13,948 nt of DNA from Thermofilaceae archaeon (lineage in GTDB: Archaea > Thermoproteota > Thermoprotei > Thermofilales > Thermofilaceae): contig JALVKT010000074.1 of the NCBI GenBank assembly GCA_027027675.1, positions 1-13,948 of the forward strand, in the 5' to 3' direction. This document shows positions 6,503 through 13,285 of the stretch, piece by piece. The notes under the pieces were generated by a model. The model was not told the origin of the DNA, made no database searches, and saw only the letters and a program-made list of their open reading frames with translations. The position numbers and the translations under genes were made by a program. The stretch's first letter is position 1, and the number at the start of each line of letters is the position of its first letter.

Positions 6503-7783
6503 ATGAGGGTCTACTTGGAGACGTATGGGTGCTGGTTGAACAAGGCTGAGAGCGGGGTTGTCGAGCGCCTGCTGAGGGAGAGGGGCGCATCCATTGTGGG
6601 GCGCCCCGAGGAGGCGGATGCCGTAGTGGTGTATACGTGCGCGGTGAGGGGTGATACTGAGCGGCGCATGCTGAAGAGGATAGGGGAGCTCGAGCGGCTC
6701 AGGAGGAAGCATGGCTTCCGCATGGTCGTGGCCGGGTGCCTGGTCAACGTTAGGCCTCGCACCATACTTGAACTGGCGCCTGAGGCCAGCCTGGTGGAGC
6801 CGGACGCTCTAGAGGAGGTGCCACGCGTGGTCTTCGGGGATAAGCAGGAGTTCCTCCTGCGCCGCTACAGGGGCGCGAGGCGTGTGATGCCCGAGTACAG
6901 GGGAGGCCCCGTCTACGTGGTGCCGGTGGAGACAGGCTGCCTCGGCGCGTGCGCGTTCTGCATTGCGGGAGTCGCGAGGGGGCGGGGCGTTAAGAGCTAT
7001 AGGCCGGGCGTCATAGTGGAGGCCGTCAGGGAGGCTGTTAGGAGGGGGGCAAAGGAGGTTTACCTTACGGGCCAGGACGTCGCCGCGTACGGGGCAGACC
7101 TTGGCATAACCCTGGCGGACCTTCTGGAGCGGATCCTGGCGGAGGTCGAGGGCAACTATAGGGTGAGGCTGGGCATGATGGAGCCCGCGCTGCTCGGCAA
7201 GCAGCTCGGCAGGCTCCTCAGACTGATGGGGGACGAGAGGGTCTACAAGTACTTCCACGTGCCTGTCCAGTCGGGCAGCGACAAAGTGCTTAGGCTTATG
7301 AGGCGCCGCTACACGGTGGCCGAGTATAGGCGTCTAGTGGGCGAGGTGAGGGAGGCGCTGGGGTGGGTGAGCGTTGTGACCGACATTATAGTAGGCTTCC
7401 CCGGAGAGGAAGAGGAGGACTTCGAGGCCACCGTGAGGCTGCTGAGGGAGATGCGTTTCGACAAGGTTCACGTGGCCAGGTATACTCTACGCCCATTCAC
7501 GCCGGGGTACGTGATGAAGGGCTTGCCCGAGCCCGAGAAGAAGCGGAGGAGCAGGATAGCCTCGGAGGTCGCGCTTCAAGCCGCTTACGAGGTGAACAAG
7601 AAGTACGTGGGGCTTGAGAGGGAGGTTGTTGTGGACGCTGTCAGCATGAGGGGCGACCCTGTGGGGAGGACTATCGAGTATAAGCCGGTAGTGTTGAAGG
7701 AGGAGGTAAAGATTGGAGAAAAGGTTAGGGTGAAGATAACCGGCGCGACGCCCCTGGCGTTGGAGGGCCGCGTCCTAGAATAG
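6503..7783 (+). CDS. tRNA methylthiotransferase, archaeal MiaB-like (probable t6A37 2-methylthiolating enzyme)
   Basis: This radical-SAM enzyme inserts sulfur and a methyl group into tRNA; the archaeal branch (e-MtaB/CDKAL1 type) converts t6A37 to ms2t6A37. The 426 residues show all three domains. The UPF0004 domain has cluster ligands C10 (ETYGCWLNKAES), C46 (VVYTCAVRGDTE) and C79 (VAGCLVN). The radical-SAM domain has CLGACAFC (C146, C150, C153) and the motifs YLTGQDVAAYG and HVPVQSGSDKVL. A C-terminal TRAM RNA-binding domain lies at about 365-426. Two iron-sulfur clusters and two SAM are used per turnover, giving S-adenosylhomocysteine and 5'-deoxyadenosine. That links it to the AhcY and MtnP genes nearby. 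Its stop overlaps the end of metG by nine bases on the opposite strand. The archaeal e-MtaB assignment, as opposed to MiaB or RimO, is by domain pattern and phylum, not by experiment. Confidence 0.92.
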   Translation: MRVYLETYGCWLNKAESGVVERLLRERGASIVGRPEEADAVVVYTCAVRGDTERRMLKRIGELERLRRKHGFRMVVAGCLVNVRPRTILELAPEASLVEPDALEEVPRVVFGDKQEFLLRRYRGARRVMPEYRGGPVYVVPVETGCLGACAFCIAGVARGRGVKSYRPGVIVEAVREAVRRGAKEVYLTGQDVAAYGADLGITLADLLERILAEVEGNYRVRLGMMEPALLGKQLGRLLRLMGDERVYKYFHVPVQSGSDKVLRLMRRRYTVAEYRRLVGEVREALGWVSVVTDIIVGFPGEEEEDFEATVRLLREMRFDKVHVARYTLRPFTPGYVMKGLPEPEKKRRSRIASEVALQAAYEVNKKYVGLEREVVVDAVSMRGDPVGRTIEYKPVVLKEEVKIGEKVRVKITGATPLALEGRVLE

Positions 7784-9487
7784 GCCGGCCCCCTTCTTCT
7801 CACGCTTCTCCTCGATCTTCGCCACGGCCTCCTCGATGTCCTCCTGGGACACCTTGTGGAAGAGGGGCTCCGGCTTCGCCAGTGGGAGCCCGGGCTCGGG
7901 CGGCTCAAGCGCCTCATCCCACAGCCTCTCCTCAACCCTGTCGCTGTAGCCGAGGAACTCCCAGACACGCTGGGCGCTCCTCGGGATTATGGGTGAAAGC
8001 ATTATTGCGAGGGCCTTTACCAGGTGGAGCGCGGCGTAGAGCACCGGGGCCGCCTCCTCGTCTCCGAGGTCCCACGGCTTTGTCCTGTTGAGGTACGCGT
8101 TGCCCTCGCCTGCAAGCTGCACTATCTTCGAGAGCGCCTCTTTGAACCGGAACTTGTACATCGACTCCTTAATGCTCTCCACGTAGCCCCTGATCGTCTC
8201 GTGAAGCTTCTCAGCCTCCGCGTCTACCCTGGAGGGCTCGGGTACACGCCCATACCGCTTGTACGCGAGCGTGAGCACCCTGTGGATGTAGTTCCCTATC
8301 GCGTCGTTGAGCTCGTTGTTTACTATGCGGGCGAACTCCTCCCAGGTAAAGTTTGTGTCACGCACCTCCGGCCGCAGCGCGATGAGGACGAAGCGCCAGT
8401 AGTCCACCGGGAACACCTCTAGGGCCTCGTCTATCCATATGCCATGCCTCTTGCTCTTGGAGAACTTTAGGCCCTTGAAGAGGAGGTACTCCGTCGCGGC
8501 CACCGTCCAGGGCAGCACGTACCCCTCCCCGCTGGCCATGAGGAGGGCTGGGAAGATTATCACGTGGAAGGGAATGTTGTCCTTACCGATGAAGTACACC
8601 GTTTTAGTGTCCTTGTCAAACCAGAACTCTTTCCACCGCTCAGGCTCACCCCTTTCCTCGAAATACTCTTTCACTGCAGAGATGTAGCCGAGCACGGCCT
8701 CCATCCACACGTAGATCGTCTTCCCCTCGGCCCCGGGGAAGGGGGCAGGTATCCCCCACTTGTTGTCCCTCGTGAGACTGCGCGGCTTAAGCCCCTCACG
8801 TATCATCTGGAGGCTCATGTTCTTGGCGTTGGCCGGCAGATTCTTGTTCTCCTCGACGTACCGCTCCAGCTCCTCGCTTAGCTTGGGGAGGTCGAAGAAC
8901 CAGTGCCGGGTGCTCTTGATTATCGGCGTCGCGCCGCATATGGCGCAGCGCGGGTTTATGAGGAGGGTGGGCTCTAGGAGGCGGCCGCAGTTCTCGCATT
9001 GGTCGCCGTGGGCCTTCTCGTAGCCGCAGTAGGGGCACGTGCCGACTACGAAGCGGTCGGGGAGGAACATCTTGTCGTTGGGGCAGTAGAGCATCTGGAC
9101 TACGTCGTCGAACACGTAGCCGTTCTCGTACACCTTCTTGTAGAAGTCCTGGACGAACTTTACGTGAACGGGGCTCTCAGTCTTCGTGTAGTTGTCGAAC
9201 GAGATGTCCCACTTCTCGAACAGCTCCTTCACCACCGCGTGGTTCCTCTCGGCAAGCTCTTTCGGCGAGATACCCATCTTGAGGGCCTCCACCTCTATAG
9301 GCGTCCCGTGCATGTCGCTGCCACTGGCGAACACGACGTCGGCGCCGGTCAGCCTCAGGAACCTGGCCGCGACGTCCGCGGAGAGTATGGAGCCTATCAG
9401 GTTGCCTAGGTGTGGAACCCTGTTAACGTAGGGCCACGCCGAAAACACCATCCACTTCTCACGCTTCTCGCTCAAGGGATACACCAC
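7775..9487 (-). CDS. metG: Methionyl-tRNA synthetase
   Basis: This enzyme charges tRNA-Met with methionine in the cytoplasm. The class I signatures are HLGN (26-29, the HIGH motif) and KFSKSKRHG (341-349, the KMSKS loop). Between them lies the knob with zinc-knuckle cysteines C135, C151, C154, C164, C167, C181 and C184. The expected eighth ligand is Asp138 (YCPNDKMFLPDRF), a substitution that I recall from other archaeal MetRS, so probably one knuckle is modified and not broken. The anticodon domain follows (DAIGNYIHRV to LSPIIPRSAQRVWEFLG). The 570-residue protein lacks the C-terminal tRNA-binding EMAP/OB domain of some relatives. The GTG start lies about 26 bases from a TATTATTT box, so the message is probably leaderless. 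It is downstream of ahcY on the same strand, in a methionine/SAM-related neighbourhood, and its last codons overlap the convergent methylthiotransferase gene. Confidence 0.96.
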   Translation of the reverse strand: MVYPLSEKREKWMVFSAWPYVNRVPHLGNLIGSILSADVAARFLRLTGADVVFASGSDMHGTPIEVEALKMGISPKELAERNHAVVKELFEKWDISFDNYTKTESPVHVKFVQDFYKKVYENGYVFDDVVQMLYCPNDKMFLPDRFVVGTCPYCGYEKAHGDQCENCGRLLEPTLLINPRCAICGATPIIKSTRHWFFDLPKLSEELERYVEENKNLPANAKNMSLQMIREGLKPRSLTRDNKWGIPAPFPGAEGKTIYVWMEAVLGYISAVKEYFEERGEPERWKEFWFDKDTKTVYFIGKDNIPFHVIIFPALLMASGEGYVLPWTVAATEYLLFKGLKFSKSKRHGIWIDEALEVFPVDYWRFVLIALRPEVRDTNFTWEEFARIVNNELNDAIGNYIHRVLTLAYKRYGRVPEPSRVDAEAEKLHETIRGYVESIKESMYKFRFKEALSKIVQLAGEGNAYLNRTKPWDLGDEEAAPVLYAALHLVKALAIMLSPIIPRSAQRVWEFLGYSDRVEERLWDEALEPPEPGLPLAKPEPLFHKVSQEDIEEAVAKIEEKREKKGAGLF

Positions 9488-9504
9488 CTAGCCATCCCTG
9501 GGGG

Positions 9505-9512
9505 AAATAATA
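9505..9512 (-). promoter_or_regulatory. Candidate TATA box of metG
   Basis: On the minus strand CCTATTATTTCC lies in the 70-base gap between ahcY and metG. Its centre is about 24-26 bases from the GTG at 9487, which fits a leaderless transcript. metG can therefore be transcribed separately from ahcY. Confidence 0.5.
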
Positions 9513-9557
9513 GGTTTTACCCGTCCAATGCGCCCCAGTAATAGAAGGACGTGGCAG

Positions 9558-10868
9558 CTATGCCTTCCACGACTTCAAGTACCTCTTCTGCTCCTCCGTC
9601 AGCCGCTCATAGCTCACCCCTAGGGCCTCGAGCTTCAACGCGGCTATGCGCCTGTCAATGCTCCTGGGAAGCTTGTAGACAGCAGGCTTCACCCTGCCCC
9701 GTTTCTTCGCCAAAAGCCTCACAGCCAAGGCCTGGTTGCTGAACGACATGTCCATAACCTCGCTGGGGTGCCCCTCGGCGGCGGCCAGGTTTACAAGCCT
9801 CCCCTCCGCCAACAGGTAGAGGCGGCGCCCATCAGGCAGCTTATACTCGGCCACGTGCGGCCTTATAGCCCGCTTCTCAACGGCGAGCGCCTCCAGGTCG
9901 GACACTGATACCTCGACGTTGAAATGGCCCGCGTTGGCGAGTATGGCTCCGTCCTTCATCCGCTCGAAGTGCTCCCTCCTTATCACGTCCTTGTCGCCCG
10001 TCGCCGTGATGAACACGTCCCCGATGGGGGCTGCGTCCTCCATGCTTGAAACGTAGAACCCCTCATAGTACGCCTCCAGCGCCCTTATGGGGTCCGCCTC
10101 CACAACCGTCACCCTCGCGCCCAGCCCCCTAGCGCGCCACGCTATTCCGCGCCCAACCCACCCGTAGCCGGCTACGACCACGTTCTTGCCTGCCAGGAGA
10201 ATGTTTGTCGCCCTAATTATGCCGTCGAGCGCCGACTGGCCGGTGCCGAAGCGGTTGTCGAACAGGAACTTCGTCAGGCTGTCGTTAACCGCTATAACCG
10301 GGTAGAGCAGCTTCCCCTCGCGGTGGAGGGCCTTAATCCTTATCACCCCGGTCGTCGTCTCCTCCGTGCCGCCCCATATGTTCTTCAAGGCCTTCCTGTC
10401 CACGACCCCGGATGCAGCCTCCACGTCCACGCCCTCCCCGACCCCGTGGAGTATCTTGTGAACCATGACCGTCAGGTCCGCGCCGTCGTCCATCGTGATG
10501 TTCGGGCCTATCGACGCGGCCTTCGCTATGGCCCAGTAGTATGAGCGCTCATCCATCCCCCGCCACGCGTACACCGAGACCCCCTGAGACACCAGGTATG
10601 CGGCAACGTCGTCCTGCGTGGAGAGGGGGTTGGACGCTGAGAGCGCCACCGTGGCGCCTGCGTCGCGGAGCGCGAGCATGAGAGCAGCCGTCTCCTTGGT
10701 GACGTGCATGCAGGCTGCGATGCGCACGCCCCTAAGCGGCTTTGTCTCTGCAAAGCGGCTCCGAAGCCTCCGGAGCACAGGCATGTGCATGTAGGCCCAG
10801 TCTACCTGCCTCTCCCCCTTCTCGGCGAGGGAGAGGTCCTTAACCTTGTAATCTACAGCCTCGCTCAC
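9558..10868 (-). CDS. ahcY: S-adenosyl-L-homocysteine hydrolase
   Basis: This enzyme splits S-adenosylhomocysteine, the by-product inhibitor of methyltransferases, into homocysteine and adenosine, using bound NAD. The 436 residues show the expected catalytic residues: H55 (ACMHVTKETA), the Asp pair in ITMDDGADL (127-128), Glu in GGTEETTTG (169-170), and K200, D204 and N205 in LTKFLFDNRFGTGQ. The Rossmann motif GYGWVGRG (234-241) binds NAD. The cysteine found after FDN in mammalian enzymes is absent; FGTGQS is what archaeal and Thermotoga-type enzymes carry. The protein also lacks the long C-terminal tail of eukaryotic forms in their usual composition, as is common in archaea. The GTG start is supported by AGGTG seven bases upstream. 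That site begins with the TAG stop of mtnP, only 10 bases before, so the two are coupled in one operon. Confidence 0.97.
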   Translation of the reverse strand: MSEAVDYKVKDLSLAEKGERQVDWAYMHMPVLRRLRSRFAETKPLRGVRIAACMHVTKETAALMLALRDAGATVALSASNPLSTQDDVAAYLVSQGVSVYAWRGMDERSYYWAIAKAASIGPNITMDDGADLTVMVHKILHGVGEGVDVEAASGVVDRKALKNIWGGTEETTTGVIRIKALHREGKLLYPVIAVNDSLTKFLFDNRFGTGQSALDGIIRATNILLAGKNVVVAGYGWVGRGIAWRARGLGARVTVVEADPIRALEAYYEGFYVSSMEDAAPIGDVFITATGDKDVIRREHFERMKDGAILANAGHFNVEVSVSDLEALAVEKRAIRPHVAEYKLPDGRRLYLLAEGRLVNLAAAEGHPSEVMDMSFSNQALAVRLLAKKRGRVKPAVYKLPRSIDRRIAALKLEALGVSYERLTEEQKRYLKSWKA

Positions 10869-10878
10869 AGCCGGGCAC

Positions 10879-11673
10879 CTATATGAGGGCCTCGTCCAAG
10901 TAGTGGGCGCAGCGGCAACCCCGCCTCTCAGGTATCATGGGGATGAGCCTGTAGAGCAGGCGCTTCACCTTCTCAATGTTCTCAGCCATAACCCTAGCCA
11001 CCTCCTGCGCGGTGACGGGGCGCTCAGCCCACACGTCGTAGTCCGTGACCATGGCTATGTTGAGGAAGCACATCCTAGCCTCCCTCGCCAGGTTAACCTC
11101 GGGCACAAGCGTCATCCCTATTATGTCCGCCCCGAACTGCCTCCAAAGCCTGGACTCGGCGCGGGTGGAGAAGCGCGGCCCCTCTATGCAGATATAGGTG
11201 CCCCTCTCGTGAACCCTTATGTTCTCCCTCGCCGCCGCCTCCAGGCAGACCCTTCTAAGCTCCGGGCAGAACGGGTCGGCCATGGAGACGTGCGCAACTA
11301 CGGGGCCGTCGTAGAAGGTGTAGCTGCGCAGCTTGGTCATATCTATGAACTGGTCCGTACACACAAAGTCGCCCGGCCTATAGTCTTCCCGGAGACTGCC
11401 CACCGCAGACACGGAGATGAGCCGCTTTACGCCGAGCTCCTTGAAGGCCCATATGTTAGCCCTATAGTTTATCTTGTGCGGGGGTATGCGGTGCCCCCTA
11501 CCATGCCTCGGGAGAAAGGCTACGCGGCGCCCAGCAAGCTCCCCCACGAAGATGCTGTCTGAGGGAGACCCAAAGGGCGTGTAAATCTTCACTTCCTGCG
11601 TGTTCTCGAGTATTGAGGGGTCGTAGAGCCCAGAGCCCCCAATAACCCCTATCTCAGCCTGGACTTTCGCCAT
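10879..11673 (-). CDS. mtnP: S-methyl-5'-thioadenosine phosphorylase (archaeal, possibly broad-specificity)
   Basis: This enzyme phosphorolyses methylthioadenosine to adenine and methylthioribose-1-phosphate, removing the by-product of polyamine synthesis. The 264 residues belong to the trimeric/hexameric PNP-MTAP family: phosphate loop GVIGGSGLYD (9-18), PRHGRGHRIPPH (55-66), SAVGSL (89-94), ICIEGPRFSTRAE and MTLVPE (187-192). TDYDVW (210-215), with Asp at both positions, marks preference for adenine nucleosides over the Asn of inosine/guanosine enzymes. A C-terminal CRC (C253, C255) matches the CxC disulfide described in heat-stable Sulfolobus MTAP-II and Pyrococcus PNP. The ATG is two bases from the start predicted by a CTATAG box (11698-11705). 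It is followed at 10 bases by ahcY, pairing the two enzymes that clear SAM-derived nucleosides. 5'-Deoxyadenosine could be a further substrate, which is inference. Confidence 0.93.
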   Translation of the reverse strand: MAKVQAEIGVIGGSGLYDPSILENTQEVKIYTPFGSPSDSIFVGELAGRRVAFLPRHGRGHRIPPHKINYRANIWAFKELGVKRLISVSAVGSLREDYRPGDFVCTDQFIDMTKLRSYTFYDGPVVAHVSMADPFCPELRRVCLEAAARENIRVHERGTYICIEGPRFSTRAESRLWRQFGADIIGMTLVPEVNLAREARMCFLNIAMVTDYDVWAERPVTAQEVARVMAENIEKVKRLLYRLIPMIPERRGCRCAHYLDEALI

Positions 11674-11697
11674 CAGCTATCTAATCTCCCGGGCTTG

Positions 11698-11705
11698 CTA
11701 TAGAG
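11698..11705 (-). promoter_or_regulatory. Candidate TATA box of the mtnP-ahcY operon
   Basis: CTCTATAGC on the minus strand lies in the 43-base gap after the phosphoribosyltransferase gene. A start about 27 bases on falls near 11675, two bases before the mtnP ATG. The weak purine tract GGGAGA would then be upstream of the transcript, so a leaderless message is likelier. The box is short and the call is tentative. Confidence 0.4.
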
Positions 11706-11716
11706 GTTACCCAGCC

Positions 11717-12367
11717 TCACTCCTTCAGTACGAGCACGCCCCTCTCAACGAGCTTCTTAAACGCCTCCTCGAAGACCTCCTCGCCAACATCTATCCCGTA
11801 CCACTCCTTAAACTCCTCTACGAGCTCTGAACGAGTCCACTCCTTCCGCCCAGTCTCGCCCACAATCTTCTCTATGAAGTTCGTAGTGTCCTCGACACGG
11901 CACCACGGGTACTGGTACCACACCCAGTCCCTAAGCTCCTCCACGTAGTAGTCGGGCTTTATCTTCGCCACCGCGCTTATCCACTGCATCACGCCCGTCC
12001 TTATCTCGGCCGGCGCCGCCCGCTCCTCCAGGTGCTTCTTAGCTACGATTATGGAGTCCCCCGTATCGCATATGTCGTCTATAAGGAGAACCCGCTTACC
12101 CTCAAGCTTCACGGGAACAGGGTATTTGACGTGCGCCTCAGCCGTTATCTCCGCGGCCCGCCCCCAATGAAGCACCTGAACGCTTAGAAGGTCATGTACA
12201 TCCAAAATGTCACATACAAGCCTCGCAGGCACATACCCCCCACGCGCAATAGCCACAACCACGTCGGGACGCCAGCCACTCTCCTCCACAAGCCGGGCCA
12301 GCCTAAAAGCCCATCCGTGAACCTCGTCCCACGTTACAAGCTTGACCCGGATCTTCGGCACAGCCAA
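11717..12367 (-). CDS. Purine-type phosphoribosyltransferase with C-terminal extension
   Basis: The enzyme transfers phosphoribose from PRPP to a base. The PRPP-binding signature VLLIDDICDTGDS (93-105) is exact, and the PPi loop AIARGGYVPARL (39-50) is present. The catalytic domain ends with an aromatic-rich hood containing WVWYQYPW (148-155). The YPW element occurs in xanthine/hypoxanthine/guanine transferases, so a 6-oxopurine is a more likely base than adenine; this is inference. Residues 165-216 form an added helical segment resembling a small winged helix (RSELVEEFKEWY, then EEVFEEAFKKLVERGVLVL), seen in archaeal relatives but of unknown use. The TTG start has GGTGGGGGG just upstream. 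However, the GATAAGAT box predicts a start near 12360, which would favour GTG at codon 3 (12359-12361). It lies upstream of mtnP-ahcY on the same strand and diverges from the OB-fold gene. Confidence 0.85.
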   Translation of the reverse strand: MAVPKIRVKLVTWDEVHGWAFRLARLVEESGWRPDVVVAIARGGYVPARLVCDILDVHDLLSVQVLHWGRAAEITAEAHVKYPVPVKLEGKRVLLIDDICDTGDSIIVAKKHLEERAAPAEIRTGVMQWISAVAKIKPDYYVEELRDWVWYQYPWCRVEDTTNFIEKIVGETGRKEWTRSELVEEFKEWYGIDVGEEVFEEAFKKLVERGVLVLKE

Positions 12368-12382
12368 ATACCCCCCACCGCA

Positions 12383-12426
12383 ATCTTATCGTTTTCGCCG
12401 CCACGCACGCGAAAACAGGTTTAAAC
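12383..12426. promoter_or_regulatory. Divergent promoters flanking a symmetric dyad (GTTTTCGC...GCGAAAAC)
   Basis: An 8-bp perfect inverted repeat, GTTTTCGC (12391-12398) and GCGAAAAC (12409-12416), is separated by 10 bases. Towards the phosphoribosyltransferase, GCGAAAAC directly precedes GATAAGAT. Towards the OB-fold gene, the same octamer precedes AGG and TTTAAAC (12420-12426). The arms therefore lie where BRE elements of two outward promoters belong. They could be matched BREs or the half-sites of one regulator controlling both genes. The symmetry is seen; the function is inferred. Confidence 0.5.
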
Positions 12427-12488
12427 AGACTCCCACCGTGTCTAGAACGGGGTCCAAAGGGTTGGAGGAGCAGCAAGGAGAAGAACCC

Positions 12489-12902
12489 GTGTACCTGGAC
12501 ACGTACCTACGCATACTGCCCGAAGACCTGAACCCCGAGAGAATAGTCAGGGACGGCTACAAGGTATACCTCGAAGTCGACCTCGGGACATGCTCGGTGC
12601 TCGTGAGAAGGATCCGCGCATACGGCGCCGTTACAGGGCTCTCGCGCACCGAGTGGAGGATAGACTTCTCCCTCCTCTACGGCGACGCCGAGATCCCCGT
12701 GAGAGCCTGGCAGGAATACTTCGACGTCGTAGAGAACCTCACGGAAGGCGTAAAAGTCGAGGTGCTAGGCCTTATCCGGGAGGGCGGGGGAAGCCTCTAC
12801 ATCCTACCCCTAATTGTGCGGGAGAAGGACATACCAGACTGGGAGGAACTCGTAACCGCCGACCGCGCATACCTAGCCTCAATCGTGTGCCGCGAGAAAT
12901 AG
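12489..12902 (+). CDS. Small OB-fold protein resembling the RPA32/RPA-associated subunit core
   Basis: I do not recognise this as a named gene. From the GTG at 12489 it has 137 residues. The middle (about 35-112) has the strand order of a single-strand-binding OB fold: VLVRRIRAYGAVTG, then WRIDFSLLYGDAEIPVRAW, then LTEGVKVEVLGLIREGGG and LYILPLIVREKD. The pattern of a hydrophobic strand, Asp/Gly turn, V-x-x-W, 'EG-x-x-V-x-V-x-G' and a closing strand is that of RPA32-like proteins. A 20-residue acidic lead (TYLRILPEDLNPERIV) and a short helical tail (WEELVTADRAYLASIV) flank it. The start is chosen because AAGGAG lies eight bases before this GTG and the TTTAAAC box predicts transcription from about 12449. 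TTG at 12462 or GTG at 12438 would add 9 or 17 residues. The next gene, 41 bases on, encodes a winged helix. Assignment is from pattern only. Confidence 0.65.
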   Translation: MYLDTYLRILPEDLNPERIVRDGYKVYLEVDLGTCSVLVRRIRAYGAVTGLSRTEWRIDFSLLYGDAEIPVRAWQEYFDVVENLTEGVKVEVLGLIREGGGSLYILPLIVREKDIPDWEELVTADRAYLASIVCREK

Positions 12903-12903
12903 G

Positions 12904-12914
12904 GATATACTATA
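12904..12914 (+). promoter_or_regulatory. Candidate promoter of the winged-helix gene
   Basis: GATATACTATA lies immediately after the OB-fold stop codon. A start about 27 bases on would be near 12935, nine bases before the GTG at 12944. AAAGGG just before the GTG may also serve as a ribosome-binding site, so the gene could be transcribed alone as well as with its neighbour. Confidence 0.4.
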
Positions 12915-12943
12915 GCGCGCCCATGTAGAACCGGGTTAAAGGG

Positions 12944-13285
12944 GTGCCCCGTAAGAAGAAGAAAAAGGGGGAAAGCGAGGGCCGCCCCCTAGACTTAACA
13001 GCTTTCCTCGGCGAAGAAGCGCCGCCCGCGGAGAGAAAGGCCGAGCGCGTAGGAGAGGAGATAAAGGCGCCCCTCCTAACAGACGAGACCGCCTCCCTAA
13101 TCTACGAGAAAATATCCTCCACCCCCGGGGGACTCGGGAAGAGCGAGCTGTACCGCTGGGCTAAGAAGAAGGGAATAAAGCCGGCCGACCTATACCGCGC
13201 GATAATAAGGCTTGTCTCCCAAGGCAAGATTAAAAGAGTCTTCGACCCCGAAAAAGAAGAGTACGTGTACCTCCCCGCGGCCTAG
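12944..13285 (+). CDS. Small winged-helix protein with lysine-rich N-terminus
   Basis: I do not recognise a named family. The 113-residue protein opens with PRKKKKKG, a strongly basic tail, followed by an acidic, probably disordered stretch to about 45. Residues 47-112 look like a winged helix: helix TDETASLIYEKISS, then GGLGKSELYRWAKKKGI, the recognition helix PADLYRAIIRLVSQGKI, and a wing KRVFDPEKEEYVYL. This could bind nucleic acid or, as in the RPA32 C-terminus, partner proteins. It follows the OB-fold gene by 41 bases on the same strand, and OB plus winged helix is the RPA32 domain order, so a working pair is proposed. It starts at GTG. Its stop overlaps the stop of the convergent gene within CTAG. 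Confidence 0.72.
   Translation: MPRKKKKKGESEGRPLDLTAFLGEEAPPAERKAERVGEEIKAPLLTDETASLIYEKISSTPGGLGKSELYRWAKKKGIKPADLYRAIIRLVSQGKIKRVFDPEKEEYVYLPAA

Noticed and set aside
6483..6503. Six-codon mini-ORF (ATG GGG ... TAA) overlapping the methylthiotransferase ATG, after GGAGGG
   Set aside because: The purine tract touches the ATG with no spacing, and the predicted transcription start (about 6496) lies after it, so it is unlikely to be translated.
7909..7985. Missing C-terminal domain of MetG as evidence of truncation
   Set aside because: Many archaeal MetRS end at this point or have the tRNA-binding domain as a separate gene, and the reading frame ends cleanly.
8796..9038. Open reading frames inside metG, ahcY and other genes on the opposite strand or other frames
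   Set aside because: They are antisense or frame-shifted shadows of genes with full motif support, have Arg/Pro/His-rich composition and no ribosome-binding site or domain.
9488..9557. Possible tRNA or small RNA in the ahcY-metG gap
   Set aside because: No cloverleaf, CCA-adjacent acceptor stem or C/D box pair is visible; the gap is explained by the metG promoter.
12342..12461. Longer form of the OB-fold gene starting at ATG 12342
   Set aside because: It would overlap the start of the divergent phosphoribosyltransferase gene, begin upstream of the TATA box, and its first 40 residues are arginine- and proline-rich translation of the promoter region.
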